A stretch of 64,000 nt of DNA, taken from JAABRU01 sp964505535. Lineage in GTDB: Bacteria > Desulfobacterota > Desulfobacteria > Desulfobacterales > Desulfococcaceae. The position numbers were made by a program, and so were the translations under genes. Of the stretch, positions 59,874-64,000 are shown piece by piece. Numbering within the stretch: position 1 is the first letter of the stretch; each line of letters opens with the position of its first letter. The notes beneath the pieces were generated by a model, which worked only from the letters and a program-made list of their open reading frames with translations, did no database searches and was not told where the DNA came from. The stretch spans positions 1 through 64,000 of the forward strand of contig CAZDIU010000003.1 in the NCBI GenBank assembly GCA_964505535.1, in the 5' to 3' direction.

Positions 59874-62333
59874 ATGAAACCAGATGCCAGTCTTCACAGA
59901 ACACTGTTTTTCAGTCTGCTGATCACGGCCTTTCTGTCCATCGGGGGGCTGGGATTTCTCTGGATGTTCCGGGAGTATCAGGAATACATGGAAGAATGCC
60001 GGATACTGAAAGAGAATTATGTGAACACCCGAAAAGAACAGATCAGAAATGAGGTCGAACAGGTTGCAGGTTATATTCATCACATGCGGAGCACGACAGA
60101 GGAAAAACTGAAGCAGGATATCCGCATTCGGGTTGATGAGGCCGCTGCTCTTGCGGAACATCTGTATAAAACATACCGGGAAAGCAAAACTCCGCAGGAA
60201 ATCGGAGAGATCATAAAAGAAGCCCTGCGTCCCATCCGCTTCAATCAGGGAAGAGGCTATTATTTTGTGTATGATATGGAGGGCAAGGGTATTCTTGCTC
60301 CCCTTTCCCCTGATCTGGAAGGAAAAAACCTGTGGAATTTGCAGGACAGCAAAGGGCTTTATACCATCCGCAGATTCATTCAGCTTATCCGGGAGCAGGG
60401 AGAGGGATATCTGACATGGCACTGGTACAAGCCCGGAGAGACGGATCATATGTCTGAAAAAACCGGTTTTGCCAAATATTTTGAACCGCTGGACTGGTGG
60501 ATCGGCACAGGTGACTATACAGAGGATGTGGAAAAAGACATTCAGAAAGAAGTGCTGGCCTGGATCAGACAAATCCGGTTCGGAGAGGACGGATATGTTT
60601 TTGTCTATACCTTTGATGCCATTACCCTTGCCCATTACAAACCCGAAAATATCGGCCTGAACCAGTGGGATTTCACTGACAGCGGGGAAACAAAGGTTTT
60701 GCAGGAACTTATCCGCATCTCACAGCAGGAAAATGGCGGATATCTGGAATATGTGGGAACCATCCGGCCCAGCACCGGAGAGCCTGCCTCCAAAATCACT
60801 TTTGCAAAGTCGGTTCCGGACTGGAAATGGATGGTCGGAACCGGTGTGTATGTGGATGAGATAGAACATATTCTGGCAGAAAAACAGGCTGCAATGTCTG
60901 AAGAAATCCGGAGGCATTTTTTCTTTTCCCTGCTGATACTGATCTGTGTGCTCCTGCCTGTCTGTTTTATTTCCAAATATATTTCAAAAAAAGTCCGGAA
61001 GAATTTTGAAATTTTTTCCGCATTTTTCAGCAGATCCGCAACTGAATGCATTCCCATCAGGGATGAGGAACTTTTTTTTTCGGAATTCACGCGGCTGGCC
61101 GGTTCGGCCAACCGGATGATTGAGGAGCGGAACAGGTCTGAAGCGGCTCTGAAAAAAATGGAGGAGGATCTGCAGCGATCCAGAAAAATGGAAGCCCTGG
61201 GGCGTCTGGCAGGAGGAGTGGCTCATGATCTCAACAATGTCCTGTCCGGAACCGTCAGTTATCCTGATCTCCTTCTCATGGAACTTCCGGAAGACAGCCC
61301 CATGCGGAAACAACTGCTGACCATCAAAAAATCCGGCCAGAAGGCCGCAGCCATTGTGCAGGATCTGCTGTCGCTGGCCCGCGGCGGAATCCACCATCAG
61401 GAGGTGCTGAATCTGAACCGGATCGCAGAGGATTATCTGGAATCTCCGGAACACCGGAACCTTCTCGACCATCATCCCTGTATCCGTGTGATCTCCCGGC
61501 TGGCTCCGGATCTGCTCAACATTCGCGGATCATATGCCCATCTGAAAAAGGCCGTGATGAATCTGGTTTCCAACGCAGCCCAATCCCATCGGGAGGGAGG
61601 AAGCATCACCATTTCAACGGAAAACCGCTATGTTGACCGGCCTCTGCAGGGATATGACACCATCCGGGAAGGGGATTATGCCGTACTTCGGGTCGAGGAT
61701 CAGGGGCCGGGCATGTCTTCCGAAGACATGGCCCAGATATTTGAGCCTTTTTACACCAAGAAAGTCATGGGACGCAGCGGAACAGGACTGGGCATGGCTG
61801 CAGTCTGGGGAACTGTTCATGATCACGGAGGATATATTCACATGGAAAATCTGAAAGAAAAAGGCACTGCATTTGAACTTTATTTTTATGTGACCAGAGA
61901 GGAACCTCCGGATTTGACAAAGGTTCCGGTGTCCATTGCCTCTTACTGCGGAACAGGAGAGCAGATTCTGGTGGTGGATGACATGGAAGACCAGCGGGAA
62001 ATTGCCCAACTGATGCTGGAAAAACTTGGATACCGGGTGCACACGGCAGCCGGGGGAGAGGAAGCCCTGGACTGGCTGAAAGAAAACAGAGCTGCTCTGG
62101 TGGTACTGGATATGATTATGGATCCGGGGATTGACGGACTGGAAACCTATAAACGGATGCTCCAAATCTGTCCGGAACAGAAAGCCGTCATCTCCAGCGG
62201 TTTTGCTGAAACCGACCGTGTAAAGACTGCCAAAGAACTGGGGGCCGGACGGTATCTGAGAAAGCCCTATACCCTGGAAAGCCTGGGAAAAGCTGTAAAA
62301 GAGGAACTGGGGGGACTGGGGATTGGGGATTAG
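59874..62333 (+). CDS. Hybrid sensor histidine kinase with two Cache modules and a receiver domain
   Basis: An 819-residue protein. Helix 1 is about residues 12-31; two sCache-like units follow (GRGYYFVYDMEGKGIL and GEDGYVFVYTFDAITLAH), then helix 2 (about 348-366), a coiled linker, the HisKA domain with phospho-acceptor His451 in GGVAHDLNNVLSG, HATPase with DQGPGMS and GTGLGMA, and a receiver domain with Asp746 in VVLDMIMD. It would sense an external ligand and pass phosphate onward. The last codons (EELGGLGIGD) are encoded in a 7-bp tandem repeat, and the stop itself is in it. No response regulator gene is adjacent. Confidence 0.9.
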   Translation: MKPDASLHRTLFFSLLITAFLSIGGLGFLWMFREYQEYMEECRILKENYVNTRKEQIRNEVEQVAGYIHHMRSTTEEKLKQDIRIRVDEAAALAEHLYKTYRESKTPQEIGEIIKEALRPIRFNQGRGYYFVYDMEGKGILAPLSPDLEGKNLWNLQDSKGLYTIRRFIQLIREQGEGYLTWHWYKPGETDHMSEKTGFAKYFEPLDWWIGTGDYTEDVEKDIQKEVLAWIRQIRFGEDGYVFVYTFDAITLAHYKPENIGLNQWDFTDSGETKVLQELIRISQQENGGYLEYVGTIRPSTGEPASKITFAKSVPDWKWMVGTGVYVDEIEHILAEKQAAMSEEIRRHFFFSLLILICVLLPVCFISKYISKKVRKNFEIFSAFFSRSATECIPIRDEELFFSEFTRLAGSANRMIEERNRSEAALKKMEEDLQRSRKMEALGRLAGGVAHDLNNVLSGTVSYPDLLLMELPEDSPMRKQLLTIKKSGQKAAAIVQDLLSLARGGIHHQEVLNLNRIAEDYLESPEHRNLLDHHPCIRVISRLAPDLLNIRGSYAHLKKAVMNLVSNAAQSHREGGSITISTENRYVDRPLQGYDTIREGDYAVLRVEDQGPGMSSEDMAQIFEPFYTKKVMGRSGTGLGMAAVWGTVHDHGGYIHMENLKEKGTAFELYFYVTREEPPDLTKVPVSIASYCGTGEQILVVDDMEDQREIAQLMLEKLGYRVHTAAGGEEALDWLKENRAALVVLDMIMDPGIDGLETYKRMLQICPEQKAVISSGFAETDRVKTAKELGAGRYLRKPYTLESLGKAVKEELGGLGIGD

Positions 62334-62405
62334 GGACTGGGGATTGGGGACTGGGGGTTGGATGCAGAAACTGCTCCCCAATCCCTGCCCCCAATCCCCA
62401 AACCC
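62312..62405. repeat. 7-bp-period tandem repeat (locus G, word GGGGATT/GGGGACT), two opposed tracts
   Basis: GGGACTG, GGGATTG, GGGATTA, GGGACTG, GGGATTG, GGGACTG, GGGGTTG in exact register (62312-62360), followed by the complementary words CCCCAAT, CCCTGCC, CCCAATC. Its 5' part overlaps the end of the histidine kinase gene. Confidence 0.8.
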
Positions 62406-62446
62406 TGCCCCCGAAAGCTGACATTTTTAACAACATAAAAAAACAT

Positions 62447-62500
62447 TTGACAAAATATCAGAACTGTACTAAATAGTAATAATTACTGATAGATTATAAT
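62447..62500 (+). promoter_or_regulatory. Candidate promoter and operator for cooS
   Basis: An AT-rich stretch between the heptad repeat and cooS contains TTGACA (62447-62452), then TAAATA 17 bp later (62470-62475), a palindrome AGTAAT-A-ATTACT (62475-62487) and a second -10-like TATAAT (62495-62500). The palindrome does not fit CooA or FNR sites. The reading as promoter and operator is tentative. Confidence 0.4.
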
Positions 62501-62580
62501 TTATTCATTTTATTGATAAATTAAATTTAAGCCCGCAGGGGGTTGGGAAACACAAAATCTTTCCATGAAGGGAGAAAAAA

Positions 62581-64000
62581 ATGGCAGTTGAAAAAGTGGA
62601 GAAAAAAGTCGTAGCCAAGAAAAAAGATGATGCACCGGCCTTTAACATCACCGATGTCACCATCAGCAAGTCCACCGCACTAATGCTGGAGAAAGCACGC
62701 AGAGACGGTGTGGAAACCGCATTTGACCGCGCCGCATCCATGAAAGCCTGTCCCATCGGGGCGGAATCCGCATGCTGCAAACACTGCTTTATGGGGCCCT
62801 GCCGCCTCAACGCCAAAGACCCCTACAGCAAAGTGGGTGTCTGCGGTGCCACCATTGACACCTTCCAGGCCAGAAACTTCACACGTTTTGTAGCCTCCGG
62901 CTGTTCCGCACATACGGATCATGGCATGGGAATGCTGGAACTGTTCCGGGAAGTGGTCAGGGGTCATATCACAGAATACCAGATTAAAGACGTCCGGAAA
63001 CTGGAGCAGGTCGCACAGTCCATTGATATTGAGACTGAAGGCAAAACCACCCAGCAGATAGCCGAAGAGCTTTACAAACAGCTTGAAGTCACCTATACCC
63101 AGGTGGAAGGCGAAATTCCCTTTGCCAAACGGGTTCCCAAAAAAACCCTGGAAGCATGGCGGAAGCTGGGCTTTGTTCCCAGAGGAGCCATGCGTGAAAT
63201 CATGGAAAGCATGCACCGCACCCATATGGGCGTGGATCAGCATTATGAAAATCTGGCACAGCAGTTCAGCCGTACCGCTTTGGCGGACGGATGGGGAGGT
63301 TCCATGGTTGCCACGGAAATCTCCGACATTCTTTACGGCACACCCAGACCCATTGCTGTGGAAACTGACATGGGTGTTCTGAAAGAAGACCATGTGAACA
63401 TCATTGTTCATGGTCATGAGCCCAACATGTTTGAGTCCATGCTGGTATCCTGCCAGAACCCGGTTCTGGTCAAAGCTGCCAAAGATGCAGGAGCCAAAGG
63501 CATCAACCTGGGCGGCATGTGCTGTTCCGGTGCGGAAATGATGTCCCGTCACGGTGTGCCCCATGTGGGAAACTTCATGTCCACAGAAGCTGTCATCGTC
63601 ACCGGCGCAGTGGATGCGATGGTGGTGGATGTGCAGTGCATCAAACAGGGACTGGTGGAAGTCGGCAAATGCTACAACACTCCGATATTCACCACCAATT
63701 ACCGGTGCAGAATTGAAGGTGCCGAGCATGTGCTGTTTGTGGATCACAAACCCAGCGAATGCACAGATGAACTGGTGATCCGGGCCATCAACCGTTTCAA
63801 AAGCCGCAAACATCCCATTGAGATTCCGCGCTATAAAAATGTGGGCATCCACGGTTTTTCCCATGAATATGTCAACTACATGCTGGGCGGAACCTTCCGG
63901 GCCTCCTACAAACCCCTCAATGACAACATCATCAACGGCAGAATCCGGGGCGTGGCCGGTGTTGTGGGCTGCACCAACCCCAGAGTCAAACAGGATTGGG
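62581..64000 (+). CDS. cooS: Anaerobic CO dehydrogenase catalytic subunit CooS, 3' partial
   Basis: The frame runs off the window after 473 residues. The Cys set of Ni-Fe CODH is complete: Cys57 and Cys65 (D-cluster, eight apart), Cys66, Cys69, Cys74 and Cys88 (B-cluster) in CPIGAESACCKHCFMGPCRL and GVCGAT. The C-cluster region has HGHEP, GGMCCSGAEM and VVGCTNPR. AGGGAG precedes the ATG. The enzyme oxidises CO to CO2 or works in the Wood-Ljungdahl pathway; which is meant here depends on genes beyond the window. Confidence 0.95.
   Translation, partial: MAVEKVEKKVVAKKKDDAPAFNITDVTISKSTALMLEKARRDGVETAFDRAASMKACPIGAESACCKHCFMGPCRLNAKDPYSKVGVCGATIDTFQARNFTRFVASGCSAHTDHGMGMLELFREVVRGHITEYQIKDVRKLEQVAQSIDIETEGKTTQQIAEELYKQLEVTYTQVEGEIPFAKRVPKKTLEAWRKLGFVPRGAMREIMESMHRTHMGVDQHYENLAQQFSRTALADGWGGSMVATEISDILYGTPRPIAVETDMGVLKEDHVNIIVHGHEPNMFESMLVSCQNPVLVKAAKDAGAKGINLGGMCCSGAEMMSRHGVPHVGNFMSTEAVIVTGAVDAMVVDVQCIKQGLVEVGKCYNTPIFTTNYRCRIEGAEHVLFVDHKPSECTDELVIRAINRFKSRKHPIEIPRYKNVGIHGFSHEYVNYMLGGTFRASYKPLNDNIINGRIRGVAGVVGCTNPRVKQDW

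Overview
The window reads as a chromosomal segment of a Gram-negative anaerobe, most likely a sulfate-reducing deltaproteobacterium (Desulfobacterota, Desulfobacterales/Desulfonema-like). The reasons are the CooS-type CO dehydrogenase at the right edge, the SurA/lipoprotein envelope genes, the alpha2beta2-type glycyl-tRNA synthetase, several chemoreceptors, and intergenic DNA crowded with small repeats. The placement is inference from gene content; no 16S gene is present. Genes are closely packed in both orientations. No rRNA, CRISPR array, prophage or intact insertion sequence was seen. One tRNA (Thr, anticodon CGT) is present.

Layout. 0-11 kb (+): a radical SAM protein of the spore-photoproduct-lyase family (cut by the left edge), an EI24/CysZ-like membrane protein, a metallophosphoesterase, an AlaC-type aminotransferase, a class 3 lipase, two paralogous NlpC/P60 lipoproteins, an alpha/beta hydrolase and an RhlB-like RNA helicase. 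11-23.5 kb (-): a MagIII-like glycosylase fused to a Cdd1 domain, a binding-protein/chemoreceptor pair, a CheZ-like protein, a DUF2400 protein, a DMT exporter, a YajD nuclease, an overlapping two-gene module with a HEPN protein, a large coiled-coil membrane protein, and a periplasmic peroxiredoxin/TlpA pair. 23.5-34.3 kb (+): a beta-helix protein, a dGTPase, two cysteine-cluster proteins, a broken HicB-like antitoxin, smc, an Rpn-type nuclease, ftsY and an HU gene.

34.3-43.2 kb (-) is an accessory, partly AT-rich block with the look of a defence island. It holds an Mrr-type nuclease, a PIN toxin with a frameshift and its antitoxin, ligA, a PmeII-like restriction-modification pair coupled to a nucleoside phosphorylase, a UPF0175/DUF3368 toxin-antitoxin pair and a NucS-like nuclease. 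43.5-55 kb (-) is housekeeping: glyQS, a GHMP kinase, recO, surA, a SurA-like lipoprotein and mfd, ending at the divergent tRNA-Thr gene. 55-58.5 kb (-) holds thiN, a chemoreceptor and a THI5/NMT1-like binding protein. 58.7-64 kb (+) holds rfbB, a hybrid histidine kinase and the 5' two thirds of cooS.

The most unusual content is non-coding. There are at least six families of small repeats: 7-bp-period tandem repeats with a different word at each locus; MITE-like elements with TTAACTTAATGGC ends; composite elements built on CCCTNAGGG palindromes; elements with TTACGC ends around CCGGC hairpins; CACGAAT inverted repeats; and a block of three and a half hairpins with paired base changes next to glyS. 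These, the HEPN module and the defence block are the best places to look for undescribed biology.
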